Shown piece by piece: positions 44,471 to 53,198 of a stretch of DNA of 64,000 bases. Position 1 is the first letter of the stretch. Each line of letters begins with the position of its first letter. A program made the translations under genes and the position numbers. The notes beneath the pieces were generated by a model, which worked only from the letters and a program-made list of their open reading frames with translations, did not search any database and was not told the origin of the DNA. The stretch comes from CF-46 sp042408445 (GTDB lineage: Bacteria; Chloroflexota; Limnocylindria; Limnocylindrales; CSP1-4), in assembly GCA_042408445.1 (NCBI GenBank), contig JBHORC010000040.1, positions 62,001 to 126,000 on the forward strand, written 5' to 3'.

Positions 44471-46038
44471 GCCTGGCGGGGTCGTCGCACGAGGTCGGAC
44501 ATGAGGCCGATCATGGCGGCGAGCTCGCCGATCCGCAACACGACCGCCAGGAGCGCGGATGTCACGAGCCAGACAGTTCCGACCGCGACGATCCGGACGA
44601 TCAGGCCGAACCGGCCCGGGTCGGTTCCCATGGCCAGCACGAGGCCGGCCTCGATGCCCGCCGCGGCGAGCGATCCGCCGAGCGCGACCACGAGGGACCG
44701 CACGCCGAGCGACGCGAGGGGCCGGAACGCGAGCTGGGGCAGGCTCCGACGGAGGAGAACGAGGAGGAGGATCGTCTCGATCCACGCCGCGACCGCGATG
44801 GCGAGCCCGAGACCCGGCAATCCGAACGGACCGGCGAGGACCGCGGCGAGACTCGAATTGATGACGACCGCGAGGATTGCGGCCGCGACCGGGGTCCTCG
44901 TGTCCTGGCGGGCGTAGAAGCCGCGGGCGAGGATCGCGATCAGGGCGTGAGCCGTCAGGCCGAGGAGGAACGTCAGCAGCGTTCCGGCGATCGCGTCGAG
45001 GGCGGCCGCGTCGAACCGGCTGTACCCGAACAGGACACCGACGATCTCGTGCCGGAGCACGATCGAGATCCCGGTGACGGGCACCATGACGAAGATCGTG
45101 ACCCGGATCGCGCGCGAGATCAGAGCGGCGAACGCGTCGAGGCGACCGAGGGTCGCCTGCTGGGCGAGCGACGGCAGGACGACGATGCCGAGCGGGACGC
45201 CGATGAGCCCGATCGGGATCTGGAGCACCGTGAACGCGTAGTAGAACGCAGTGACGGCGCCCGTTCCGAGGCCCGTCGCGATCGAGTTCAGGACGACGAA
45301 CGTGATCTGGCCGGCGCCCAGGCCGAGCGCGCGCGGCGCCATCAGGGTCAGCGCCCGGCGGGCGGCCGGGTCCGCGGCATCGACGCGCCGTTCGTAGCGG
45401 TAGCCCTGGCTCCGGAGCGGTGCGAGCTGGACGAGGAGATGCCCGATCGAGCCGGCGACAACACCGATGGCGAGACCGGTCACACCGAACGACGGCGTCA
45501 GCACGATCGCCGCGCCGATGATCGCGAGGTTGTAGACGATCGGGGCGATCGCCGACGCCGCGAACCGGCCACGGGCGTTCAGCACGCTCGTGACGAGGGA
45601 GCCGAGGGCCAGGAAGATCGGGCTCAGGACCATGATCCGGGTCAGCTCGACCGTCTTGTCCCATTCGGCCTGGGTGAAGTTCGGGGTGATCGCCGGGATG
45701 ATCGCCGGCGCCGCGACGAAGACGATCACCGCGAGCACGAGGAGCGCGGCGAGCATGAGGTTCGCGATCGTCGACACGACGCGCCACGCGCGGGCCGTCT
45801 CCTGGGTCGCGAGCAGGCCGGAGACGGTCGGGATCACCGCCGAAGACAGCGCGCCGGCGGCGACGAGCTGGAACATCAGGTCCGGCAGCCGGAAGGCGGC
45901 GACGAACACGTCGAGGTCCGAGCCGGCGGGAAAGACGTGGGCGAAGACGACGAGCCGGACCCAGCCGAGGATCCGGGACACGAGGAATGCGCCCGAGACG
46001 ATCAGCCCCGCCCGGGCGAGTGCGCGAGAGGACGTCAC
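44467..46038 (-). CDS. murJ: Lipid II flippase MurJ (MviN)
   Basis: The 523-residue MOP-superfamily protein has about 14 transmembrane helices; SGAFLVSRILGWVRLVVFAHVFPAGSDLDVFVAAFRLPD is the typical N-terminus (TM1 and the following helix), with the charged residues that line the central cavity. It flips lipid II, so it supplies precursor to the Fem/Mur steps encoded next to it. The GTG start is 49 nt after xerC without a clear promoter, so it is probably part of the topA unit. Confidence 0.94.
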   Translation of the reverse strand: MTSSRALARAGLIVSGAFLVSRILGWVRLVVFAHVFPAGSDLDVFVAAFRLPDLMFQLVAAGALSSAVIPTVSGLLATQETARAWRVVSTIANLMLAALLVLAVIVFVAAPAIIPAITPNFTQAEWDKTVELTRIMVLSPIFLALGSLVTSVLNARGRFAASAIAPIVYNLAIIGAAIVLTPSFGVTGLAIGVVAGSIGHLLVQLAPLRSQGYRYERRVDAADPAARRALTLMAPRALGLGAGQITFVVLNSIATGLGTGAVTAFYYAFTVLQIPIGLIGVPLGIVVLPSLAQQATLGRLDAFAALISRAIRVTIFVMVPVTGISIVLRHEIVGVLFGYSRFDAAALDAIAGTLLTFLLGLTAHALIAILARGFYARQDTRTPVAAAILAVVINSSLAAVLAGPFGLPGLGLAIAVAAWIETILLLVLLRRSLPQLAFRPLASLGVRSLVVALGGSLAAAGIEAGLVLAMGTDPGRFGLIVRIVAVGTVWLVTSALLAVVLRIGELAAMIGLMSDLVRRPRQA

Positions 46039-46087
46039 GGACGGGTGCGGTCGCCCGTGCCCGGGTCTGACTGCGCTGACGGGACCG

Positions 46088-47107
46088 TCACGGGACGCGT
46101 TCGCGCTGGGCGGCCGTCACGGCCCGGTGCGCCCGCGGGTGCGCGCCCTGGTACGCGGAGCGCAGCCGGGCTGGCGAGACGTGCGTGTAGATCTGGGTCG
46201 TCGCGAGACTCTCGTGGCCGAGCAGCTCCTGGACGACGCGAAGGTCCGCGCCGCCCTCGAGCAGATGCGTCGCGAACGAGTGGCGGAGCGTGTGCGGCGA
46301 CACGCCGAGCGGGAGGCCCGCCCGCTTCCGCAGCAGGTCGAGCCGGTAGCGAAGCCCGCGGACGCCGAGCGGCTCGCCGTGATGGTTCAGGAACAGGGCC
46401 GTCGGCTCGCGAACGTCGCCGCCTGCCCGTCCTCGCTCCGGAGCGCCGCGCCCGGCGGCCACCCAACGTCGCGCGAGCGCCGGCCGACCGTCGGCGAGCC
46501 AGGCCTCGATCGCCGCCCGGGCGGGCCGGCCGAGCAGGCCGATCCGTTCCTTGCGGCCCTTGCCCAGGACCCGGATCTCGCCGCGCCCCAGATCGACCGA
46601 CGACAGGTCGGCTGCGGCGAGCTCACTGATCCGGAGACCCGCTGCGTAAGCCGTCTCGACGATCGCCCGGTCGCGCACGGCGATCGCCGCGGTGAGCTCT
46701 GCCGGCGCTCGGTCCGCTGCCGCCGACGCTTCGACCGCCGCGAGCAGCCGCTCGACCTCGTCGACCTCCAGGACCCGCGGCAGGCGCCGGGGCAGTCGCG
46801 GTGTCGCGATCACGCCCCAGGGATCGCCCGGCGCCAGACCCTCCCGGGCGGCGAAGCGATGAAACGACCGGATCGCGGCCAGGCGCTGCGCCGTCGAGCT
46901 CTTCGCCCGGCCCATGCCGAGCACCGCGAGGTACGCCCGGAGGTCGCCGCGGCCCGGCGTCCGCCAATCGACCGATCGCGCCGCAAGCCAGTCGAGGTAG
47001 CCGCGGACCGTCGCCGCGTACGAGCGCTGCGTGTGCTCGGAGGTGTCCCGAGCGGCAAGCGACGACAGGAAGGCCGCAAGCGCGGAGTCTGCGGTCTCCG
47101 CCGTCAC
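46088..47107 (-). CDS. xerC: Tyrosine recombinase, XerC-type
   Basis: The 339-residue recombinase has catalytic residues Arg159, Lys183, His272, Arg275, His298 and Tyr307. Compared with the other Xer protein in this window (3031-3966) it has an Arg/Gly-rich insert at about 214-235 between catalytic strands. The HTLRHSFATHLLEGGADLRVVQELLGH core is identical in both. The GTG forms GTGA with the topA stop; a topA-xerC link is common in Gram-positive-type genomes, which favours XerC. Confidence 0.9.
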   Translation of the reverse strand: MTAETADSALAAFLSSLAARDTSEHTQRSYAATVRGYLDWLAARSVDWRTPGRGDLRAYLAVLGMGRAKSSTAQRLAAIRSFHRFAAREGLAPGDPWGVIATPRLPRRLPRVLEVDEVERLLAAVEASAAADRAPAELTAAIAVRDRAIVETAYAAGLRISELAAADLSSVDLGRGEIRVLGKGRKERIGLLGRPARAAIEAWLADGRPALARRWVAAGRGAPERGRAGGDVREPTALFLNHHGEPLGVRGLRYRLDLLRKRAGLPLGVSPHTLRHSFATHLLEGGADLRVVQELLGHESLATTQIYTHVSPARLRSAYQGAHPRAHRAVTAAQRERVP

Positions 47108-49560
47108 GCCTCGGGCGAGGCGTCGGCGGCGGATCGCGCTGCCGGTCGACGGCCTCCCCGACCGGTCGCGGTCCGGCCACCGGCGGCACGGCCGTTCCCC
47201 GACCCGCCGCTTGCGCGTCCCCGCCCGCCTCGGGCGCCTCCTCGCGACGGCCGCTGCAGCGCCTCGGGGTTCGGAGGCCCGCCGGCGAGTCGCGCCCCGA
47301 CGAGGTCCACCCCCTCGGGAAGCGGAACGTCGGCGCCGCACTGGAGGCAGATCCCGGACTCGGCACGCCGGGCGACCGGCCCATCGTCCGCGTCGTGGAC
47401 CGCGCCGACCGGCTCGAAGTTCGTCGTGTAGTCGCACTTCGGGTAGTTCGAGCAGCCCCAGAAGACGTTCCCGGTTCGCCGCGCCCGACGGGCCACCAGA
47501 TGGCCGTCGTGGTTCTTGGGGCAGCCGACCTCGAATGGCAACGGCTCCGGCGGAGGCGGCCCTTCCTTCTTGATGAACGTGCAGTCCGGGTAGCGCGAGC
47601 AGCCGACGAACGGTCCGAACCGACCGCGCTTGCCCACGAGCGTCCCTTCGCCACACTGCGGGCAGACCTCGCCCTCGCCGGGCTGGGCCGGTGCCTCGTC
47701 GCCGGGCAGCGGCCTTGACTCCTTGTGCTCGGGGAAGAGCGAGCAGGCGAGGAACCGGCCGTTGCGGCCGAGCCGGACCACCATCGGATGGCCCTCCGAG
47801 CAGACCTCGTCGCTCGGCTCGGTCGTCACGTCGCTGCGCTTGACGTTCCTCCGGACGTCGTCCACCTGGTCCTTGAGCGGTCCGAAGAACGCGCGCAGCA
47901 TCGGCACCCAGTCGCGCTGACCACCGGCGACCTCGTCGAGCTCCTCCTCCATCCGGGCGGTGAACGCGAGATCGACGTACTCGCCGAAGTGCTCGACGAG
48001 GAAGTCCGTCACGACGTTGCCGATCAGCTCCGGATGGAGCCGTCGCTCCTCGACGCGGACGTAGCCGCGATCCAGGATCGTGGAGATCGTGGCCGCGTAG
48101 GTGGACGGCCGGCCGATCCCGTGCTCCTCCAGCGCCTTGATGAGCGTCGCTTCGGTGTAGCGCGGCGGCGGCTCCGTGAAGTGCTGGGTCGGCGTGATGT
48201 CGCGAACCGACGTGACGTCGCCATCGGCGAGCGCCGGGAGCGCCTTCTTCTCGTCGTCGTCCTCGTCCGCGCCGTCATCACGGCCCTCGGTGTAGACCGC
48301 CGAGAAGCCGTCGAACAGCGTCTTCGTCGCGCTCGCCCGGAGCTCGTATGGGCCGTCCGCCAGCTCGATGGTCGTGGTCTCGAGCTCCTTGGCGGCCATC
48401 TGCGACGCGAGGGCACGCTGCCAGATGAGCCGGTAGAGCCGCAGCTCGTCCGGTGCGATGGATCCGGCGAGCGAGTCCGGGTCGCGCTGGAACGAGGTGG
48501 GCCGGATCGACTCGTGCGCCTCCTGGGCGCCCTTTGCCTTCGTCTTGTACACGCGCCCCTTCGGCATCGTGTAGCGCTCGCCGAATCGACCCCGGATCAC
48601 CTCGCGAGCCTCGCCCATCGCGACGCCGGCGATCGCGGTCGAGTCCGTCCGCATGTAGGTGATCAGGCCCACGTGGCCGTCCGGCGTGTCCGCTCCCTCG
48701 TAGAGGCGCTGCGCGACGGACATCGTCCGCTTCGGGCTGAAGCCGAGCTTGCGACTTGCTTCCTGCTGCAGCGTCGAGGTGGTGAACGGCGGTGCCGGGC
48801 TGCGACTCTGCTTCCGCGTCCCGACCTTCCGGACCACCGGGTGAAGCTCGCGGATCGCCGCCGAATGCCGCTCTGCGGTCGCCTCGTCGGACACGTCGAG
48901 CGCCTTGCCGTCGATCCGGACGACCTCGGCGGCAAACGTCTCGCCCTTCGCGGTCGCGAGCAGCGCCTCGAGGGTCCAGTACTCGCGCGCGGTGAAGGCC
49001 TCGATCTCGCGTTCGCGCTCGACGACGAGGCGGACCGCGACGGACTGGACGCGGCCGGCCGACAGACCCGACCGGACCTTCCGGCTCAGGAGCGGGCTGA
49101 GGGTGTAGCCGACGAGCCGGTCGACGATCCGCCGGGTCTGCTGGGCATCGACGAGGTGGGTGTCGATGTCGCGCGGGTGGGCGAACGCGTCCCGGATCGC
49201 GCCCTCCGTGATCTCGCTGAAGGTCACCCTGCGGGCCTTGTCCTTCGGCACATTGGCAGCCTCGGCCACGTGCCAGGCGATCGCCTCGCCCTCGCGGTCC
49301 AGGTCCGTCGCGAGGTAGACCGCGTCCGCGCTGCGGACGGCCTTCGTGATCTCCGCGACCTGCTTGCGGCGGTCGTCCGAGACGACGTATTCCGGGGCGA
49401 AATCGTGCTCGACATCGACCCCGAACTTGCCCTTGCCGGGGTTCTCGGGCAGGTCCCGGACATGCCCGTAGGAGGCCAGGACGCGATAGTCCGAGCCGAG
49501 ATAGCGCTCGATCGTCCGGGCCTTTGCGGGGCTCTCCACGATCACCAGGTTCTTTGACAC
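47104..49560 (-). CDS. topA: DNA topoisomerase I
   Basis: The 818-residue type IA topoisomerase relaxes negative supercoils. Toprim residues are Glu9 and the TDLDREGEA acidic cluster (85-93); the active tyrosine is Tyr302 in LITYMRTDS. The C-terminus has three cysteine-rich zinc ribbons of the topA type (CSEGH..C, CPQC..C...C, CPKN..C...C) and a fourth CLQCG pair, then a Gly/Arg/Ala-rich tail. TACACT ends 7 nt before the GTG, so the mRNA is predicted leaderless. It heads the cell-wall operon. Confidence 0.96.
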   Translation of the reverse strand: MSKNLVIVESPAKARTIERYLGSDYRVLASYGHVRDLPENPGKGKFGVDVEHDFAPEYVVSDDRRKQVAEITKAVRSADAVYLATDLDREGEAIAWHVAEAANVPKDKARRVTFSEITEGAIRDAFAHPRDIDTHLVDAQQTRRIVDRLVGYTLSPLLSRKVRSGLSAGRVQSVAVRLVVEREREIEAFTAREYWTLEALLATAKGETFAAEVVRIDGKALDVSDEATAERHSAAIRELHPVVRKVGTRKQSRSPAPPFTTSTLQQEASRKLGFSPKRTMSVAQRLYEGADTPDGHVGLITYMRTDSTAIAGVAMGEAREVIRGRFGERYTMPKGRVYKTKAKGAQEAHESIRPTSFQRDPDSLAGSIAPDELRLYRLIWQRALASQMAAKELETTTIELADGPYELRASATKTLFDGFSAVYTEGRDDGADEDDDEKKALPALADGDVTSVRDITPTQHFTEPPPRYTEATLIKALEEHGIGRPSTYAATISTILDRGYVRVEERRLHPELIGNVVTDFLVEHFGEYVDLAFTARMEEELDEVAGGQRDWVPMLRAFFGPLKDQVDDVRRNVKRSDVTTEPSDEVCSEGHPMVVRLGRNGRFLACSLFPEHKESRPLPGDEAPAQPGEGEVCPQCGEGTLVGKRGRFGPFVGCSRYPDCTFIKKEGPPPPEPLPFEVGCPKNHDGHLVARRARRTGNVFWGCSNYPKCDYTTNFEPVGAVHDADDGPVARRAESGICLQCGADVPLPEGVDLVGARLAGGPPNPEALQRPSRGGARGGRGRASGGSGNGRAAGGRTATGRGGRRPAARSAADASPEA

Positions 49561-49567
49561 GGCCGGG

Positions 49568-49573
49568 AGTGTA
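49568..49573 (-). promoter_or_regulatory. -10 box of leaderless topA promoter
   Basis: TACACT on the minus strand ends 7 nt before the topA GTG. It would drive the run down to the DUF2993 gene. Confidence 0.5.
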
Positions 49574-49627
49574 GCACCGGGTCCTGCACGCCCAGTCACC
49601 CGGCGATTGCGCGCCGATGCGCGCGAA

Positions 49628-49960
49628 TCACACCTCGCGGATGCGCCGGAGGAAGTCCTCGTCGAGCTCGAGATCGGTCTCGACCTCCTCGTCGGGCGGC
49701 GGCTCGGAAGCCAGCGCGACGGCCGTTTCCGTGCTCGCCGGCGACCCGGACCCCGGGGTCGGTCGGATCTCGACGAACCGGATGTGGAGGTACGGGAAGA
49801 CGAAGATCGAGTCCGATCGGTCGACGAAGATCGGCTTCTTGCCATCGAGCATCCGGACGTTGGTGCAAACGAGCGTGACGTCCGCCGTGGCGGGCATCTC
49901 GTACAGGTCCGCGAGCAGGGGCTGCTCGTTCGAGATGTGGATGACGACGTTCTGGATCAC
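49628..49960 (-). CDS. Conserved-looking 110-aa protein of unknown function
   Basis: The family is not recognised. Residues 1-70 look like a compact beta-rich domain (QNVVIHISNEQPLLADLYEMP, then DVTLVCTNVRMLDGKKPIFVD and SIFVFPYLHIRFVEI). The tail from about 70 is Pro/Ser/Glu-rich and ends in an acidic DLELDEDFLRRIREV helix that could be a partner-binding peptide. The GTG at 49960 is 7 nt behind a CACGAT box; the longer frame starting at 50068 is Arg/Gly/Pro-rich and would lie above that box. Confidence 0.65.
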   Translation of the reverse strand: MIQNVVIHISNEQPLLADLYEMPATADVTLVCTNVRMLDGKKPIFVDRSDSIFVFPYLHIRFVEIRPTPGSGSPASTETAVALASEPPPDEEVETDLELDEDFLRRIREV

Positions 49961-49967
49961 GCCGGGG

Positions 49968-49973
49968 ATCGTG
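49968..49973 (-). promoter_or_regulatory. -10 box of the 110-aa gene
   Basis: CACGAT on the minus strand ends 7 nt before the GTG. It matches the tlyA box exactly. Confidence 0.4.
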
Positions 49974-49989
49974 CTGGGTGGACGGTGCA

Positions 49990-50027
49990 CGGTCCCTCGC
50001 CCGATGGTCCCGCCACGTGGGGGACCG
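49990..50027 (-). terminator. Alternative hairpins behind the CAP-domain gene
   Basis: The arm GGGACCG (50021-50027) can pair with GGTCCC (50006-50011) or with CGGTCCC (49990-49996). It lies 58-95 nt past the stop of the CAP-domain gene and upstream of the 110-aa gene. Terminator is the simplest reading; a competing pair of stems is unusual. Confidence 0.35.
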
Positions 50028-50084
50028 GCGATCATGCGACGGAGGGCCATTCCCGGCGCCGCGGCCATCGCGGGGCGGCGACGG

Positions 50085-51740
50085 TCAGAGCGGGTGGTAG
50101 AAGTCGATCACCAGTCGGACGCGTCCGCCGGACACCCAGACGCCGATCCCGCAGCGGTCGTAGGCCGCGTTCATCAGGTTCACGTAGTGCCCGCCGTTCG
50201 TCGACTTCTCCGCCTGGAAGAACAGGTGGGAGCCGAGGACCGCGCTGTACGGGTTGCCGGATCGGCAGCCGAGGTTCTCGCCCCAGCGGTAGCTCGTGTA
50301 GCCGGCCGCCCGGAGACGGTCGCCGGGCGTGCCGCCGCTGAAATGGGTGCAGAGGTTGTTCACGGCGAGCTTCTTCGCATACGGCCGCGACACCCGCGAC
50401 GAGATGCCGGAATCGAGGCGGAGGGGGGCGACGCTCCGTCCGCCCGGGCTGCTGCAGCTGCCGGACGACGTCACCCAGCCGCCGGTCCGCGTGCAGTTCA
50501 TCAGGCGCAGGTAGTAGGTCTCGACGGCACCCCAGCTGCCGCCGCCGACGGCACCGCCGCCGCTCGAGTGGTGGGAGCTCGGCGTCGAGTGCGGAGTGGT
50601 CGTCGCCGGCTTCGGCTTCGCCGCGGCCTTCGTGTGGATCGTCGCGTTGACCGGCGCAGCGAGCGGGACGCCATGCGCGGACGTCGCGGTCGGGCCGATC
50701 GACAGGACCACCGTCGCGCCGGCCGGCAGGGCGGACGCGGGCGTGAAGACCAGGACCGTGCTCGACTCGGCGAACCGCGTCGTGCCCCGGACCGCCACGC
50801 CGTTGGCGGTGACCGTGAGCGAGGCCGCGGTCGAGGCGTGATCCATCGAGTCCGTGAAGCGCACGGACAGCACGGCGCTTCGCTCCACGTCCTTCGCGCC
50901 GTTCCCCGGGCGGAACCGGACGACCCGCGGTGCCGTTGCGGTCGTGATCGTCACGCTGTTCTCCGCGACGACGGGGGCGCCATCCGGATCGAGCACCTTG
51001 CCGAGCGACACCGTGTATTCGGTCGCGGCGGCGAGCGGGGCGTCGGGTGTGAACAGGAACGTCTGCGCCTGCTCCGGCGTCGCGTCCGGCCGGCCGTTCA
51101 CCGCGGCCACGGACCCGGCGACGCGCGGCGTGATCTGGATGGCGGCGGCGACGTCCGACGCGGCGACGGGGGCGGCGAACGTGAGCAGGAACCCGGTCGA
51201 TGGCAGTGCGGCCGTCCCGCTGACCTTCGTCGCGCTCAGGCGCGCGGTCGTTGACGGCCGCGTCACGAAGGCCGCGCGAACGACCGAAGCCATCGGTCGA
51301 CCCGTGGCCGCGAGCGCGCCGGCGTCCACGGTGAGGACCTCGTACGTTCCGGCGGCCCAGTGCGTCGCCGGACGGACGGTCACGGTGCGATGGTCGGCAC
51401 TCCAGTCGAGCCGGACGGCAGCAGCGGGCTCGACGGTCAGCGAGGCCGAGACGCTCGTGGGGTCCATCGGCTCACTGAACTGGATCGGCACCGCGGCGTG
51501 GAGATCCGTCCCGGTCGCGATCGTCCGGAAGGCCGCGTCGGGCAGCGCGGTGATCGGCGGCGCCGGCGGGGTCGCGGTCGTCACCGACGGCCGGGCGAGG
51601 CCCAGGGCCGCCACGAGGACGACGATTCCGACAGAGCCGAGGACGGCGATCCGGGCTGCGATCGAACGCCGGGCAAGGACCGGCAGGTAGACGATCGCGA
51701 GGACGGGAACGGCCAGGGCCGCAGCAGCGACCTTGCGCAA
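50085..51740 (-). CDS. Membrane-anchored surface protein with Ig-like repeats and a C-terminal CAP (SCP/PR-1) domain
   Basis: The 551-residue product has an N-terminal membrane region with two hydrophobic stretches (about 4-20 and 26-45). Three Big_5-type Ig-like repeats follow, each with a PMDP/ASDVAAA/SMDHAST start and a TFTP/VVFTPA strand. A Pro/Lys/Ser/His linker leads to the CAP domain (RLMNCTRTGGWVTSSG, WGENLGC, GSHLFFQAEKSTNGGHY, RCGIGVWV) with about five cysteines. CAP domains bind lipids or act in the envelope. The start is a TTG 9 nt behind AGGAG; a GTG at 51779 is the alternative. Confidence 0.85.
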   Translation of the reverse strand: MRKVAAAALAVPVLAIVYLPVLARRSIAARIAVLGSVGIVVLVAALGLARPSVTTATPPAPPITALPDAAFRTIATGTDLHAAVPIQFSEPMDPTSVSASLTVEPAAAVRLDWSADHRTVTVRPATHWAAGTYEVLTVDAGALAATGRPMASVVRAAFVTRPSTTARLSATKVSGTAALPSTGFLLTFAAPVAASDVAAAIQITPRVAGSVAAVNGRPDATPEQAQTFLFTPDAPLAAATEYTVSLGKVLDPDGAPVVAENSVTITTATAPRVVRFRPGNGAKDVERSAVLSVRFTDSMDHASTAASLTVTANGVAVRGTTRFAESSTVLVFTPASALPAGATVVLSIGPTATSAHGVPLAAPVNATIHTKAAAKPKPATTTPHSTPSSHHSSGGGAVGGGSWGAVETYYLRLMNCTRTGGWVTSSGSCSSPGGRSVAPLRLDSGISSRVSRPYAKKLAVNNLCTHFSGGTPGDRLRAAGYTSYRWGENLGCRSGNPYSAVLGSHLFFQAEKSTNGGHYVNLMNAAYDRCGIGVWVSGGRVRLVIDFYHPL

Positions 51741-51824
51741 TACGACAGTCTCCTGATCGGTTCGCTGGGGGACGAGCACCGTCGCGGGCTGTCGGTCGCA
51801 CGGAGATCGAGCGCGACCGCGGCC

Positions 51825-51853
51825 ACCCTAGCACGGGCGCTCGCGTGCGGGCA
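51825..51853 (-). promoter_or_regulatory. Promoter of the CAP-domain gene
   Basis: TTGCCC and TAGGGT are separated by an 18-nt spacer on the minus strand. This is one of the few heads with a recognisable -35. The leader is about 80 nt and carries an AGGAG ribosome site. Confidence 0.4.
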
Positions 51854-51857
51854 AACC

Positions 51858-53198
51858 TCACTGGCGTGCTCGGCGGACGCGGGTCGCGACGCGGGGGCAG
51901 CGGTTGCGGTGTCCGGAACGGCCGTTGGCGTCACTCGCGGAGGCGAGCCGGCCGGCCGGACGATAGCGACCGTACGTCGAGGTCGCGAGCCCCCGGCTCT
52001 CGAGGAGCGTGATCGCGCCGAGGACCGTGGCCGGCGCGTGGCCCGTTGCGTCGACGAGATCGTCGATCGAGCCGTGCCCGGCGACGAGGGCGAGTCCGAC
52101 CTCACGGGCGGTCGCCCCGAGCTCGATGAGCTCCGCGGCGAGGCTCGGTCGAGCCGGGCGATCAGGCGTCGTCCCGGGACGCCGAGCCCGGCCCGCCGCG
52201 GCGTCGCCGGTCACCGGCTCATCCAGGCCGAGGTCGACGAGGAGCTCCGGGATTCCGGTCACGAGCCGGACGACGTCGGGGAACTCTCGATACCACGCGA
52301 GGCACCCGGCGGATCGAGGGTCGTCGATCGTGCCCGGAACGATGTAGCAGTCGCGGCCCTGGGCCAGCGCCCAGTCGGCCGTGATCAGCGCCCCGCTGCG
52401 GATCCCCGCCTCCACGACGATCGTCGCGTCCGAGAGCCCGCTGATCACGCGGTTCCGCTGGGGAAACGTCCCGGGCGTCGGCGCGCGGTCCGGAGCGAGC
52501 TCCGAGAGGAGGACACCGCCTGCGGCGAGCAGGTCGTCGGCGAGCCGGGCGTGGGCACGCGGGTACAGCCGATCGTGCCCCGAGCCGAGGACCGCGATCG
52601 TCGGCCGTTCGGCCGCCACGACCGCGGCGTGCGCGGCGCCGTCGATCCCGACCGCGAGCCCGGACACGACGACCGCTCCTCGCTCCGCGACCGCGGCCGC
52701 GATCCGCGCCGCCACGAGCCGGCCACGCTCGCTCGGTCGTCGCGTGCCGACGATCGCGACGGTCGCCGGCGCCGACAGGATCGCGGCGTCGCCGCGGACG
52801 AGCAGGACCGGCGGCGGAAGGTCGATCGCGCGGAGACGCGGCGGATAGGCCGGATCGTCGAGCGTCACGATCTGGAGACCGGACGCCCGCAGACGCACGA
52901 TCGCCTCGTCGAGGGTTCGCGCCGCCGCCACGATCCCCTCCCCCACCGCGGGATCCGGGATCCTTCGTCCCTGGGCCGCGGCGACGATCGCGGAGAAGGA
53001 CGCCGCCGCTCCACGCCGAGCCGCGGCGCGGACGATGTCGCGGGCGCTGCCATACGCGCCGAGCAGACCGGCAAAGCCCGCGGGGCCGAGACCGTCCGAC
53101 CACATCAGGACGGCCCACGTCTCGGCCTCCGTCGGCTCGTCACGGCTTGCGGCGACGACGGGGACCGTCGCGGCCTCCGCAGGCAGGGCTGCCGCCAT
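51858..53198 (-). CDS. dprA: DNA processing protein DprA (Smf)
   Basis: The 446-residue protein has a helical SAM-like N-terminus, then the DprA Rossmann fold: VAIVGTRRPSERG, SGLAVGIDGAAHAA, GSGHDRLYP and FPQRNRVISGLS. A C-terminal winged-helix (DML1-like) domain is at about 345-415. DprA loads RecA on incoming ssDNA during transformation. It begins directly after the comM stop (TGAATG, no gap). The last 30 residues are basic and unlike the family. Confidence 0.94.
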   Translation of the reverse strand: MAAALPAEAATVPVVAASRDEPTEAETWAVLMWSDGLGPAGFAGLLGAYGSARDIVRAAARRGAAASFSAIVAAAQGRRIPDPAVGEGIVAAARTLDEAIVRLRASGLQIVTLDDPAYPPRLRAIDLPPPVLLVRGDAAILSAPATVAIVGTRRPSERGRLVAARIAAAVAERGAVVVSGLAVGIDGAAHAAVVAAERPTIAVLGSGHDRLYPRAHARLADDLLAAGGVLLSELAPDRAPTPGTFPQRNRVISGLSDATIVVEAGIRSGALITADWALAQGRDCYIVPGTIDDPRSAGCLAWYREFPDVVRLVTGIPELLVDLGLDEPVTGDAAAGRARRPGTTPDRPARPSLAAELIELGATAREVGLALVAGHGSIDDLVDATGHAPATVLGAITLLESRGLATSTYGRYRPAGRLASASDANGRSGHRNRCPRVATRVRRARQ

